Below, piece after piece: positions 37,263-49,383 of a stretch of 64,000 bases of DNA. How positions within the stretch are numbered: position 1 is the stretch's first letter; each line of letters opens with the position of its first letter. A model generated the notes under the pieces. That model did no database searches and was not told where the DNA came from. It was given only the letters and a program-made list of their open reading frames with translations. Position numbers and translations under genes: made by a program. The DNA comes from Tenebrio molitor (Eukaryota > Arthropoda > Insecta > Coleoptera > Tenebrionidae), in NCBI RefSeq assembly GCF_963966145.1, contig NC_091047.1:28086001-28150000 (forward strand). Reading direction: 5' to 3'.

Positions 37263-37611
37263 TAACTATTGCAATTTATTTGACAATGTCAATTTCAACA
37301 AATGAATAGTTTGAAAAATTAAAAAATTATAGATGACAACTGGGCAATATGAAAATAACTAGTGATTTAATTTAACCAACCTAACAACTGGAATTTTGAT
37401 TTTGACAGTCCAGATGTTTTTTGAATGGACTTTAAGTTTTTAAGTTTATTTAAAAATCATATGGAGATGACTGTAAAAAAATTAAGATTTTTATTCATAC
37501 ACAAAATCAGTTTTTAGCAAAAATACATATCGAGGTTCAAGATTATAATGCGTTAATAACATTTAAAATATTTTTCGCCAGGATATTTCTCTAAATTTTT
37601 TATTTGTTTCT

Positions 37612-37795
37612 AAAGCTTGTTTGACAGATGCTAAATTTCGTAGTAAATTTGTTAGAAAATGAGAGAGACCCTCGACAGGACCAATGAACGATCAGGATCA
37701 TAGTCTGTCTTTGTCAGATCCTGATCGTTCATTGGTCCTCTCTCATTTACTAGTAAATTTTCTCATAAATTTAGCATCGTGTCAAACAGGCTTTA
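37612..37795. repeat. Long hairpin repeat
   Basis: Arms of about 80 bp: AAAGCTTGTTTGACAGATGC, AATGAGAGAGACC and ACCAATGAACGATCAGGATC, with an inverted right arm around TAGTCTGTCTTTG. Confidence 0.88.
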
Positions 37796-37970
37796 TACCC
37801 TAAAGCACCCTCTGAATATTAAAAGTATAAAATGGGTGACTAAATTATTCTATCCAACACCTATTTGTTATGAAGACATAATAATGCCGATTTTGAATAT
37901 ACATATTATAAAGTCTATAAAACACTAGTGGACTTATGAACCCATAATTAAACAGTTTATAGAGAATTGA

Positions 37971-38268
37971 AATAGTTATTTATTTAACGAGTTCGTGTGT
38001 AAATTGGGCTTTTTTTGGTATGAGTGGGTCAGATTAAAACGCGAGTGAAACGAGCGTTTTAAAGGCCCACGAGTGTCAAAAAAAGTCCAATTTACACAAG
38101 AACGAGTTGAATACAACGTTTTTTTGTTCGACGACCCCCTTAAAGGCTCCAAATCGCTTAAAATCTTTAAAATTAACTTGAGGTTTCGTTTTGACAAGTT
38201 GTCACATTTATCAAAATCCGTTCACATAGGAGAAAATTCTCAAATTCTGACAGTGTCGAACAAAAAAG
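37971..38268 (-). mobile_element. 295-bp hairpin element, copy 4
   Basis: Inverted orientation, starting AATAGTTATTTATTTAACGA and ending GTCGAACAAAAAAG. The hairpin and spacer match the other three copies. Confidence 0.85.
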
Positions 38269-38403
38269 TTTATTGAACATCAAAAAATGTAATACACAAA
38301 ATCAGAATTATATGAAACAGGAATCTCAGATGAAATCATTTGGGTTTTGATGATGTTTTAAGAACTGTTACAGAAGGAGGAGGTGTTGGATGAAACTATG
38401 TGT

Positions 38404-38530
38404 TACACTCGTGCCTTAACAGTAAATAAGTCACTCAAGAAAATTAGCCCACTCGAGCAAGCTCTCGTGGCTAAACATTTCTTTCGTGACTTATTTACCT
38501 TATAAGACACTTGTATAATAAATAGCTATC
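38404..38530. repeat. Hairpin repeat with CGAGCAAGCTCTCG apex, copy 2
   Basis: Arms around GTAAATAAGTCACTCAAGAA, loop ACTCGAGCAAGCTCTCGT, followed by AATAAATAGCTAT. Confidence 0.8.
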
Positions 38531-38762
38531 TTTCGTTACCTAGAAAGACACGAAACGGTCGGTAGCCTGCTATGAGCAATAAGAGCAATAAATTCATTCC
38601 AGCTTATGCTTTCAAATGTACCGTGGACTCCTTGGCTTTTATTTTCTTTTTTAATAACAGAAGACATAACAGTTAAGCAACATGAACTAATTCCCTTCCT
38701 TCAAATTAAAAAAAACCTTAAAACAATGAAACGAATTTTTGCGGAGGAATCAAATATTAAAA

Positions 38763-38800
38763 TACAGGGTGTGGCACAACTCACGCCCCAGAGGAAACTG
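38763..38800 (+). mobile_element. Left terminal repeat of the 39240-40300 mariner-like relic
   Basis: TACAGGGTGTGGCACAACTC, then ACGCCCCAGAGGAAA, resembles the termini of the 49967-53254 element (TACAGGGTNTTTCACAACTC then GCGCCCTAGAGAAA). The two belong to the same subfamily. Confidence 0.6.
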
Positions 38801-39239
38801 ACTTGTGCCGACAGCAATAACATTACTGGAAAGACTGATTCTTTTTTCTTATCTGCTTTTTTAATCGACTTAGAAGCATATCAAATCCACCAATCCCGTT
38901 AGTCAAGCTCGGAAAAACTAGGGGAGAACAGAATGAATGAGGGCGTTGCTTGGTTTCCAAAAATATTATCATTCTACTCAAAATATCTGGTCGACTGTAT
39001 TTTATTGTCAAATTTATCACATTATTGCACTGTCAAAAAATTTAGGTTAAGAATAATGTCAATAAATTTAATAAAAGTTGTCATCGTATAGCCCGCAACT
39101 ATTAATACAAATTTATTATTGGGCGGAAGTCGTAAAGCAAACAACAAATGGTGGTTCTAAAAAGAAGCGAGTTTAATAGAACGAAAGCAAATAATAACAA
39201 AGCGAAACACAAACAAAACTCAAAAAAAGAAGAATTAAA

Positions 39240-40300
39240 GGAGATGCTCAATATGTCCACCATTCATTTCGAGACACAGTTGTGCACGCCGTAGTAAGTT
39301 TAATTTAGAGGCCCTGACCATTTCAGGTGTACCTAATTATTCCAAAAGTTTCTCGTAATCTGTTTCGAAGATCCTCCTCGTTATGAATGGATCGGTTGTA
39401 AACAACGTACCCCCCATAAGAAAAAATCCAGAGGATTGAGATCCGGACATCGTGCAGGCCAGTGGCGTAGACCACCTCGTCCGATCCAACGATTAGGATA
39501 CATTCGATTCAAAATAACTTGCACATTGCGACTGAAATGGGGTGGTGCCCTGTCAATTCCATGTTTAAAAAGTTTGCGTACACAGCTCCTGTTAAACGCA
39601 TAGGGAATTCAAAAGGTCCGATCTGAAAATAAAGAATACCTAAACACGCTTTCTTTTTTTACTATCTTGACTTACCACTGAATCTTCCACTAGTCCTGAC
39701 CACAAATTTACGGAAAATCGACGCTGAAATGCACGCGGATAAATAGTCCCTGGATTATTGTACGACCAGACATGCAAATTTCGATGGTTGAAACATCCCT
39801 GCCGACCAAAACTTGATTCGTCCGAAAACAAGTTCCGTGAAATAAAATTTTCATCTTCTGCCGCTTTAATAAGCAACCAAACACAAACATTTCTTCGAGC
39901 AGGGTAATCTTCTGGTTCGAGATGTTGCACACGAGTATAGTGGAAAGGATGAAGTCTGTTCTCATTCAAAACCCAGTACCGATCTGCTGGAGATATCTAC
40001 CTCTTGGGCAATTTCTCTTATACTCCTAGTTCCATCTTCTTCAACGATATTCAGTATTGCCTCTTCATTAGCCAAGATCCGTGCGGTTCGTGCACCTCCG
40101 GCAGTTTCATTTCGATTCGGCAAAAGTTTCCGTGTTTCTTGAGCCCTAGCAAGTACTCTCAAAATTGTTTTGTGATCAGGAGAAGGTCGGTCAGGAAAAC
40201 GATTAGAGAAAATTCTTGCTGCCTCCCTAGCGTTCCGTCCGCATTCTCCAAAGATAATCTCAACATCTCAACATAATCGGCAGCTGAATACATTTCGGCA
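39240..40300 (-). pseudogene. Degenerate DUF4817/DD41D mariner-like transposase
   Basis: The pieces are in order on the minus strand but in different frames. The DUF4817 start region has FGECGRNAREAARIFSNRFP. An HTH contains TRSIREIAQEVDISSRSVLG. The first catalytic Asp is in LFSDESSFGRQG, followed by RFSVNLWSG. The C-terminal catalytic region reads WIGRGGLRHWPARCPDLNPL and then DFFLWG. The tail has a recognisable EMNGGH motif. The second-to-third Asp spacing is again 41. At least three frameshifts or stops break it. The left terminal repeat is at 38763, and no matching right terminus was found. Confidence 0.8.
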
Positions 40301-40399
40301 GAGTTTTGCAACACGATTTCAGATCTTGAGAAAACACAATGACAAATTAAAATGTTTAAATTGTCAAGATGACACAAACATCTGTCAAAAAAAGCAGTG

Positions 40400-43300
40400 G
40401 ACCATTTGATTATAAAAAGTTTCGCGCGGTTCGATAATATTCGATTGCGTAGCGACCAATTAAGTCCTCGATGGTATTCTCGTCTGATTGGTCAATTTCG
40501 CAATGTCTTTTCTCGCTTATTTTGAAAGTAAAAAAAATATAGTTTTTAATTTACGTTTCAGCGTAATCCCACCAATTTGCCAGTCTTCTGTGGGGCGTCA
40601 GTCCTGCCATTCCCTGTATGTGATCCTACCATTGCAATAACGGCAGACAAGTCCGGAATATCGCTTAAAGAATTTTTGTTTTAGGTATTTTACATCTGCA
40701 CAAGTATTTGAGAGTACCTAAGTCATCGCAACTTTTTTCAAAAGTGAAGTTTCTAAAGATCTTTAACGACGATCTTCGAAGATTAGCAAGTCGATGTACC
40801 GAGATATTTATAATTACATACTTCCTAAGATTTCGATAACTTTCTTCTTTTTTGATGGATATCTTTCATTTTCTTAGAGGAGAAATTAAAGTGCGTGATC
40901 TTAAGTACAGTCAGCCAAAAACGTTACACTGCAAACCTTATTGTTAAAAGATAAAATAGCTTAACAAAAAATAGGTTATGAATGTAAATAATCAGAGCAC
41001 TGGGCAAACGTTTAGCGAGCCGCGTGGCATTCAGAAGTTGTCTGGTTCCACGATCGAGTCCCAGGGCGACCAGAGCTGGTGTGGAAGAAATCCACACCAT
41101 TATATTTTAATATGGGTAATCATCGCATATCAGATAAGCGAGTGACGGGTTAGATATCTACCTTTCTTCAGTACCTACAACCATCCTTCCAAACCCATTC
41201 CTCACCAGATCCATTCTGCATCCTTACCAGCGGTTCTGTACATATTTAAAAAAGGGCTGGGGAAGGGACATTTATCAGGTAGCCTCTGTTGGACTAAGTG
41301 GTTCTAAACTATCAAATGATAATCTTCTCATGATTGAATTAATGAATTTAAAGTGGATTATAACATTACAGTTCTTGGATGACTGTACCTACCATGTTTT
41401 TTGCTTTTTTCACTTATCAATCTAGAGAGAGGAGAACAGGAGCGTAAAAGCCGGTTGCAAAAGTATATTAAATTAAAACGAAGAGTTGTCTAACAGCATG
41501 AGGTAGTTGCATTCATAATGTGTTTGTAAAATGATTGTTGGAACTAGGTACATAATTTAAACAAACAACACTGGAACAAATGATAATCCTTTGATGACTT
41601 ACTTAGTTGTCAGTCAGAATCGTACTTTATATGAGAGTCTCTTGTCTTTGAGAATTAATGTGCCATATCTACAGAAATGAAATTCTGAACATAATTTTAT
41701 ATTAGGTAGTCATTATGTGCAGACATCACATAAGTGAACTTTGCTGTTTTAGGTGACCAAATAATTTAATTACGTTGAAAAAGTGGCTTTCAGAACTGCA
41801 AATAATTCGAAATGTAGACGACATTGTAAAATCACTCACCAACGTCTCACAAAAAATTGAGAGGTTGCCTGTTATTTAATAGTTCCTTCCAAATCAAAAC
41901 AAAACCTTCTGTTCCTCCAGCCCATTCGCTTTTATTGCTCTTCAATCTGCCAACAGATATGCTTTTCGGCCATTATCACGGGTTTCCCATCCCTGCTAAG
42001 TAATTCAATATATTTCCGAAAAAGCAAAAGTGCAGCAATTTATCAGTTTAAGTGCCAGAACAGTCTTTTTATCTGAACTTAAAGCGTCTCGCCGTTAGCG
42101 GTCATTAGCTGCAATAATTTTTTATGCGAACACCGAAAAGATTTACATTATTTGAAATATTCAGAGTATCGTACAGTATATCAGGAACGGTACAAATATG
42201 TTTCATTTTTGTCAACTTGTTAAGAAACACTAGTTTAATTTTTCCACTAGTAGGTATATATATATTCAAAAATAAAAAAATAGGCCTCTTAATATGAAAT
42301 ATTAATTTAGTTGATTAATGACAAGTAACTTCCTACGTACATCTATACAAAATATAAAAAGTCCTTTAGTAATTTATTTGTTTGTTGACCATAACAATAA
42401 AAACGATCCATTTATTGGCTGACGTAACCCACACACTTCTTTGATGCAAAGAATTGAATAAAAACGCAAAACATTTCTGTACCAAACCCACTAAACTATT
42501 AATATCATAACAAATATTTTGTTTGTTATTAAATTGTTTAACCAAGTTAATTACCTATATAAGACATCAAAAACACTGGAAAATCCTTTTGTTTTCTTAA
42601 GTCACTGACTTTGATGGCAGGATTTGAAATTTGAAATCATAAATCACCTAAATTTTAAATAAACGAAAGGATAAGGATAATGCGAATTGTTGGCGCGTAA
42701 AATTTATTTTTTTTATAGTCAGAATGAAAACCAAACACAAAGTACTCGAAAACTCAAAGATAATGAATATGCACACATAAATTCGCGGAAAACGTATTAT
42801 TATTTGTTTGGTGAAGTATTTACGGTAAATTAAGTAAATATTTTCGATTGAGGAAACAATGCAAATAGAGATTTTTTCTCGCAATCTTCCTCGCACACAA
42901 AGTAAAAATTTCGCTTTAATGATTCTTTCATGCTCTATCTCGTATCCTATTTATCTAACACTTTTCTTCTATTTATAACGCGTGTTGGGCGTACCTAAGC
43001 CAACAAAACAACTCGAGATTTGATCAGAGGAGACGTGAGCAGGGATGCTCTTGCAGGTTTATTACATCAAGTGCGCGGATGAAAATTGCTGAAAATATTT
43101 ATTAACATAATATAATGTTGGTGGAGGTATGGCGTGAGATAAAGGTTATTATAAAAGCTTTTCTTATCATTACTAACGCTAGCGATGTGGAATAAGAGAT
43201 GTCTTGAATACTATTTGGAAAACTGAAAGAGCCGTCTATTTTTTAAATACCATCTTTCATGGAAATTGTACTAATTACAGTTTTTTTTTTTTAATTTAGC

Positions 43301-44606
43301 ATTAATTATTTAGATATTTAATATGGTATTTCATTTATTTCTCAGTTCTCTTTTTCACTTTCTCTGTAGTATAATTCTAACCAGAGACGAATGTTTTTAT
43401 TTGATTGTTTGCCATTCCCAAGTCGACGCAACTGTCTTCAGTTTAATGTGGCTTTTGCAAATGTGATAATGCCCTATGTTCCATACTTTTTTTTAAAGAA
43501 GAGTACTATTGATCACAAAGTGCTTTTATCCAAGTCCTTGTTAGGCCTAAAGTAAAAGCATTTGCATGAGGAATGAAATTGATACTAAATTTGCATTTAA
43601 GAACTGGTTGAGAGGTTTTAGACTTGACAGAGAACAAGTAACATACGCCAGGCATAAAAGAGCATTGATTAGGTCCACGATATGCTTCTAAAATTGAAAT
43701 TTAAATTTAAATTGTGTGTGCAAAAGAGGATGCTCTGGCACCCAAATCATTTTCATGTACAGTCCCTTTCTAAAACCTCAACGTCCTCTCATCAGTCCTA
43801 TTGCCCCCTGATTTGTTTAATTGCAGAATTTCTTCCTTTTATTCTTGGACAGGTTCTCTATAAACCTCCGCAACTGTTTCAGTCCCGACAGCCTCATCCA
43901 AATGTTACCGTGCTGGTTTGAGATTTACTACTCCCATCACGGTCATGTACGGTATCCTGGAGTGGGTTCTGGTTCTATGGGAACTCTGTCAGATCCATTT
44001 TATATTCACTCTATTGCATTCAGCTAGTGTCACCAGTGTATGAAGCCACCAATCTAAGGGTCATAAAAGGTACGTACGTCACGATACATCAGGATTTAAT
44101 AATTATCAAAATCTGCCAAAAAAAGGGGAGATTACCATTTTAAAAAAGGCACTGATATCATTACGCCGAAACGGAAAACAGTGGACAAATGAAAATTAGT
44201 GGAAAAAAACTCAAGGAGAAAGAAAATTTTCCATTATTCCCAACTTTTAATGCACCCGTATAGTAAATACTAATTGTAAATTTAAAGATGTTATAGATAA
44301 GATAATGTGGAAATAAAATCCTTCAATAAAAAATAATAAAATCTAACGTAAAATATCATGACTTTATAAAAATTATAATAATAAATTAATAATAATTAAT
44401 AATACATTAATAATTATGCTTACGTTATGAAATTTTTTTAATGACGCCACATATTTTTCCAGGTACTTATTTTGATAAAGGTGGGAACCCCGAATTGCGC
44501 ATTATTTCAAAGTATGACATTGACGTTTACAGTTTCCGTGATGATCAAGTTTAAAATAAAAACGATAATGTACAAAAATCGAGTTTAGTGGAGTTTAGAG
44601 TAGTCT
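40400..44606. other. Intergenic stretch between the mariner relic and the chitinase gene
   Basis: Apart from the possible SINE head at 41007, nothing recognisable was found. Short frames near 43682-44030 lack family resemblance. Confidence 0.45.
41007..41101 (+). repeat. Possible tRNA-derived SINE head
   Basis: TTTAGCGAGCCGCGTGGCAT could be a degenerate pol III A box, and TCGAGTCCCAGGGCG follows as a B-box-like segment. No cloverleaf or tail was confirmed. Confidence 0.2.
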
Positions 44607-45141
44607 AACCCTTTGTTTCCAATCACTTAAGAAATTATAATTATAAATTATACTTAGAAAATTATACTTTACAAAAAATACTTTCACTTTTGCTGTTCAC
44701 AATCATAATTAATAAAAACTACAGACCAATGAAAAACTAGAGAAAATTTGCCAAACAACTGTCACTAGTTTTGACATTTTACTAGTTTTAGTTTGTTGGA
44801 ATTAGATATACCCAGTAAATAGTTACAGTAAGTGCCACGAAGGTAAGCCTAGTGGATATTGAAACTAATTGTCGCCAATTTTTCATCGAATGCGTCCATT
44901 TGGCAAAAAACCGACCTCAGAGATTTGAGGTTAAAGACAACTAATGATCTGATTGGTCAAATTATCTAATTATACGTAAAAACCTTGGAGTTTGCAAGAA
45001 TTTGATAATTATAAGTGAAACACAAATGAAGCACAAGTATAATTTTTTAATTATAATTTTATTGTACACACCGTCATTCACAACTATGGACCAAACTTTC
45101 TTAATTATAATTCGTAATTACAAGTGATTGGAAACGAGGGG
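44607..45141. mobile_element. MITE, AACCCTTTGTTTCCAATCAC termini
   Basis: About 535 bp. The left end and an inverted right end (TACCCCTCGTTTCCAATCAC) continue into AATTATAATTA-rich arms. Confidence 0.75.
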
Positions 45142-46884
45142 TAAGAGTTTCGAAATTATAATTAAAAATAAAATTAATAATAAATTTAAGTGTCCAAATT
45201 GACATCCATTTACTTCTTGACAATAACTAAGTTGAAATCTGAAATCTTGGAAAGTATTATGTAGTAGGGGGGGTGAGTCTAGTCGATTTATTTGCATTTG
45301 AAAACAAAAATTAAACGATTTTTTGTGCATGTCCGCTTTAACTTGATTATATCAAAAATTGTCAATATCAATCTCATACTTTGACATATGGGGAAATATT
45401 ATAACCTCTTTATAAATATGAAGGCAAAAGTGTAGGGTGTCATTTAATGATTGCGTGAAAATAAACTTTGAAGTCCGAGGAATTTTTAAAAAATTTACTA
45501 TTTTCTATTTTAACGAATTAGGTCCAGGCACTGTATGTAACATGGAATAGCAGAATTATGCAATGACATGAGGAAACAGAAGTTAATCTGATGATAAAAA
45601 ATAAAATGAACTAAACTATGGTGTATTATGTGTATTTATGTGGGGTTAATGCCCATTTTTCCGTATCTGGTGTTTTGTGTCAAATATTTACTAATCCCAC
45701 AATGAAATTAATTGAAATAAAAGGCCAAAGGGTCAAAACAATACTCTTTTAGAAATTAATTTAAACTACCAATGATAAGATTTCCAATATTAAAAGTGGA
45801 AAAACTGATCAAAATTATGACATAAGGAAAAAAATGTTTAGCTCTTAGAATCAGTGTTTATAAACTTTTAGTTTTGGTGATTTTTTATTTTTTTAACTTC
45901 TAACATTTGATGATTCATTAGTAGAAATCAGTATAAAATTTTCTAAGAAAAACAGAGTAGAGCTAAATTTTATGAGAAAGCATTTTTTTTAATTTTCAAA
46001 AATTTAGAAAGTTTTCAAACCCTAACCAATTATTTGCATTTAATCAGAAAAAAAAGTTTTCTTCCACTTAATACCTACTGAATGAAATCTTATTTATTAA
46101 AATTACAATTATTTATCGACAATATCATTCTTGACATTAATGGAATATTACTACTTAATCCCTTTCCGATGTAGCAACGTTTATGATCTGCAAGCCATGA
46201 ATATTTTACAATCAGATTATCTGATACTAGAAAATTTCCAAAGAAAACTGAAGTGAACCAAAAATAACGATTTTTTTGTCGAATTTACTATGAGACTATC
46301 GAATCTACTCGTTATAAATTATGTAAAGAGCATTGTCACATTAACTATTATTTTATCATAAAGTTTTATTACCAATACATGTGTTATCTTTTTTAAGTTA
46401 GTCTTCAAAAGCAAACTTTAAATTTAATACTCTGTTTCTACCTAAAACTCGACGTATTTAAATAGTATTCAACTCAAAGGCTTGAGCAAACAAGATCTTC
46501 TTATTGTTAAAATTTCATTAAAATGTTTTTACTCATTGTTACGTAACAATAACAAATTAATCTCAAAGTAAAGAGATCCGTACAATTCCGGAAATTTCTA
46601 AAACGTCCTCGACATAATATTTGTATAATGATCTAAAATGTCCTTAAATCATTATCGTCAAATAATTTTTATGGAAGCTGTAAAATTTAGAACGCACATT
46701 TCGATTTTTCAAAACTGCGCACAAAATTCGACTCTATTACGCCCACATTCAGGTTATCGAATTTGCCTGTAATATTAATAAAAGAATTAAAATTGTGACA
46801 CCTTTGTTCTCCAACAAGAATTAAAAAAGGATTTGAGATAATGATGTTTATTTTATTTACAAAGGGATTAAGATTGCGATCACC
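45142..46884. other. AT-rich region upstream of the chitinase promoter
   Basis: Very AT-rich, without coding sequence or recognised repeat. It may include chitinase regulatory DNA. Confidence 0.45.
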
Positions 46885-46950
46885 TTTTAAATAGACTGGT
46901 CATTAAAGGAAAAAATCTCAGAGCTCTAAATGTCACAGAACTGTTAGCAG
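46885..46950 (+). promoter_or_regulatory. Putative core promoter and 5' UTR exon of the chitinase gene
   Basis: A TATA-like TTTTAAATAG at 46885-46894 lies about 30 bp upstream of an initiator-like TCAG at 46918-46921. A consensus donor (TTAGCAG|gtaagag) follows 46950. It pairs with an acceptor (ttgtccgcag|GG) ending at 47000, giving a 50-bp 5' UTR intron just before the ATG at 47016. This is inferred from motifs only. Confidence 0.45.
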
Positions 46951-47015
46951 GTAAGAGAATTACCTTCAAGAATTCTTTTTTCTAATTAACTTGTCCGCAG
47001 GGATTTATTTTCAAA

Positions 47016-48914
47016 ATGATGAACAAACTTTTTGCATTTCTTGCATCTTGTTGCGTCACAGTTGGAATTGTTTCAGCTGCAACAGGTAAGAATTATTCCA
47101 AGCATTTTCCTTATCGATATTCGCTATGATAACATTATCTACGTCATTAATGGGTACCTAATAAATTCCTCCGATACAATGTGAACCAATAAATTTAATA
47201 TTTCGCAGATAAAGTGGTCTGTTACCATGGAATCTGGTCCAATTATAGATGGGGCAACGGCCTGTTCAGAGTAGAAGACATCGATCCAACTCTTTGCACA
47301 CACTTGATTTATTCATTTGTTGGACTTGAAGAAGATGGCAGCATTAGGCACCTTGAACCTACATTGGACGACAGTGGAGGAAACATCAACCGTTTCAACG
47401 CTTTGAAGAAGCAAAATAAGAAACTGAAGACTTTGGTGGCAATCGGTGGATGGAACGAAGGATCCGAAAGATATTCGAGAGTCGCAGCAGACTCTACCAA
47501 AAGGGCTAACTTTGTTAAGAGTGCGGTGAATTTTGTCCGGACTTGGGGATTTGATGGTTTTGACTTAGACTGGGAATATCCGGCACAGCGTGGCGGAGCC
47601 GCAGCCGATAAAGTAGATATCTGTGCCAAATTTTGAAATTTGTTCTATTATATCCTTGTTTTAGAAAAATTATGCCACTCTGATCAAAGAGTTCAGAAAG
47701 GAATTTGACAAATATGGTTTGCTCTTGACTGCAGCAGTTGCAGCTACTTCTGGTTCGGTGGATTTATCTTATGATGTTCCGGCATTGTCAAAGTAAGCTG
47801 AAATTTTTATATAATAATGATGGTAAAGTTTTTACTCTTAATGGAAAATAGTAAATTATCCATTTAAAAGTTTTTCTTTCCTTATTAATATTTTGGTCAA
47901 CATTTTAGACATCTTGGTTGATGTTTTAGGTATTTGGACCTGATCAATGTGATGGCCTACGACCTCCATGGCTCCTGGGACGGAGTCACCGGTCAAAACG
48001 CCCCTCTCTATCCCTCATCTGTGGATGTTAGCGCCAATCAGAAACTTCTGACGGTAGACGCTGCGATTCGTGGGTGGATCCAGCGAGGAGCCGATCCCCA
48101 AAAAATTTCTCTGGGATTGGGAGTGTATGGAAGAACTTATACCCTAACCAATAAAAACAATCACAAAGTGGGGTCTCCCGTTAGTGGTGCTGGCAATGGT
48201 GGAAAATATACAGGAGAGGCAGGAATGTTGGGATATAATGAAGTAACAAATTGTGTGACAACCTAGTGCAAACATTTGACTGGATTTTTGTAGATTGTGG
48301 AGCTTCAGAAAGAAGGAGGGTGGACCACCGTGTGGGATGACCAACAAAAGACACCCTACATGTACAAGGGTAACCAGTGGGTGGGTTTCGATAACCCTAG
48401 GTCGATCGGAGTTAAAGTAATTTTGATATTTTGAGTTTTGGACAAAAATTTTGAAATTGCTTTTTAGGTTGAATATGCCAAATCGTTAAATTTGGGAGGT
48501 GTGATGATTTGGTCGATCGAAACCGACGATTTTAAGGGTATTGGTGGTACGAAGTTTCCCATTCTGAAAGCTATCAGTCAAGCTCTTGGGGTAAAGTTGG
48601 TACAAAATTGGAAGATTTTAGAATTACCTATTATTTGGTTTTAGGGAATTTCCAATGAGAACTCAGACCCGGAGCCTGCACCTGAACCAGTTCCAGAACC
48701 AGATCAGTCAGACAGTTCTCAAGATGCAGCTACTAATACTGGAAATCCTTGCAATAAAGTTGGATATGTTAGGGATCCAGTGGTTTGTTCAAAATTTTAC
48801 TACTGTTTGTCCCATAATGGAGGATTTGTACCCATTGAAGAAAATTGTAATTTTGGGCTAGTGTTCGACGACGTAAATATAAGGTGCGACTACCCAGAAT
48901 TGGTAAATTGTTAG
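47016..48914 (+). CDS. Secreted GH18 chitinase with C-terminal CBM14 chitin-binding domain
   Basis: This gene hydrolyses beta-1,4 GlcNAc bonds in chitin (family knowledge). Seven coding exons join in phase: 47016-47085, 47209-47612, 47665-47792, 47930-48242, 48294-48416, 48468-48590 and 48645-48914. All introns are GT/AG and 51-137 bp long. The product is 476 residues. Residues 1-21 are a signal peptide (MMNKLFAFLASCC, then ending VSA). Residues about 24-386 are the GH18 barrel, including FDGFDLDWEYP with catalytic Glu146, INVMAYDLHG in exon 4 and GGVMIWSIETDD in exon 6. Then comes a Pro/Glu/Ser/Asp-rich linker. The CBM14/peritrophin-A domain at residues 423-476 has six cysteines. The one-catalytic-domain plus one-CBM14 layout is typical of insect gut or moulting chitinases. 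All key residues are present and nothing looks broken. A second ATG directly follows the first. Confidence 0.93.
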
Positions 48915-48948
48915 ACGCATTTTTATAAAGTGTTCATTTATAAAAGTA

Positions 48949-48954
48949 AATAAA
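48949..48954 (+). terminator. Poly(A) signal AATAAA of the chitinase gene
   Basis: A canonical AATAAA lies 35 bp downstream of the chitinase stop codon, followed by a T-rich stretch. This implies a very short 3' UTR. Confidence 0.6.
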
Positions 48955-49184
48955 ATTTTTTACTCTGCGAAAGAATTTATTATTCTCAGGAGATGTCCAA
49001 ATATTAGAAATATCAATAAGAAATGATATTATTAAAATTAATGAAGAATCAAGACTTGAGAGATTATAAATTAATGTACCTAGGACTAACCACAATAAAT
49101 CATTTAATACAAGAAAAATCGGCAGAAAGAATAAAACAGCATCTGTTTAGTTCTCTAAAATTTAATTCTCACATATTATCCTAA

Positions 49185-49383
49185 GTGCAAAATTTTTTAT
49201 CGGAAATTTTTTTGCTAATGAACGAAAACATCCATAAATGAGGTCAGAAGACCAACTATTAGCAAATAAGAGCACGAGACGAAGTCGAGGGCTTTTATTT
49301 GATAATAATTGGTCTTCTGACGGAATAATTTGTGGATGTTTGAGTTCATTAGCAAAAAAATTGCCGATATTAAAATTTTGCAC
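49185..49383. repeat. Long hairpin repeat downstream of the chitinase gene
   Basis: Arms of about 95 bp: GTGCAAAATTTTTTATCGGA, TTTTTTTGCTAATGAAC and GTCAGAAGACCAA, inverted at the right. The apex is GAGCACGAGACGAAGTCGAG. Confidence 0.88.

Noticed and set aside
43682..44027. Transposase-like or host exon in 43682-44027
   Set aside because: The open frames show no family motif or splice structure that could be defended.
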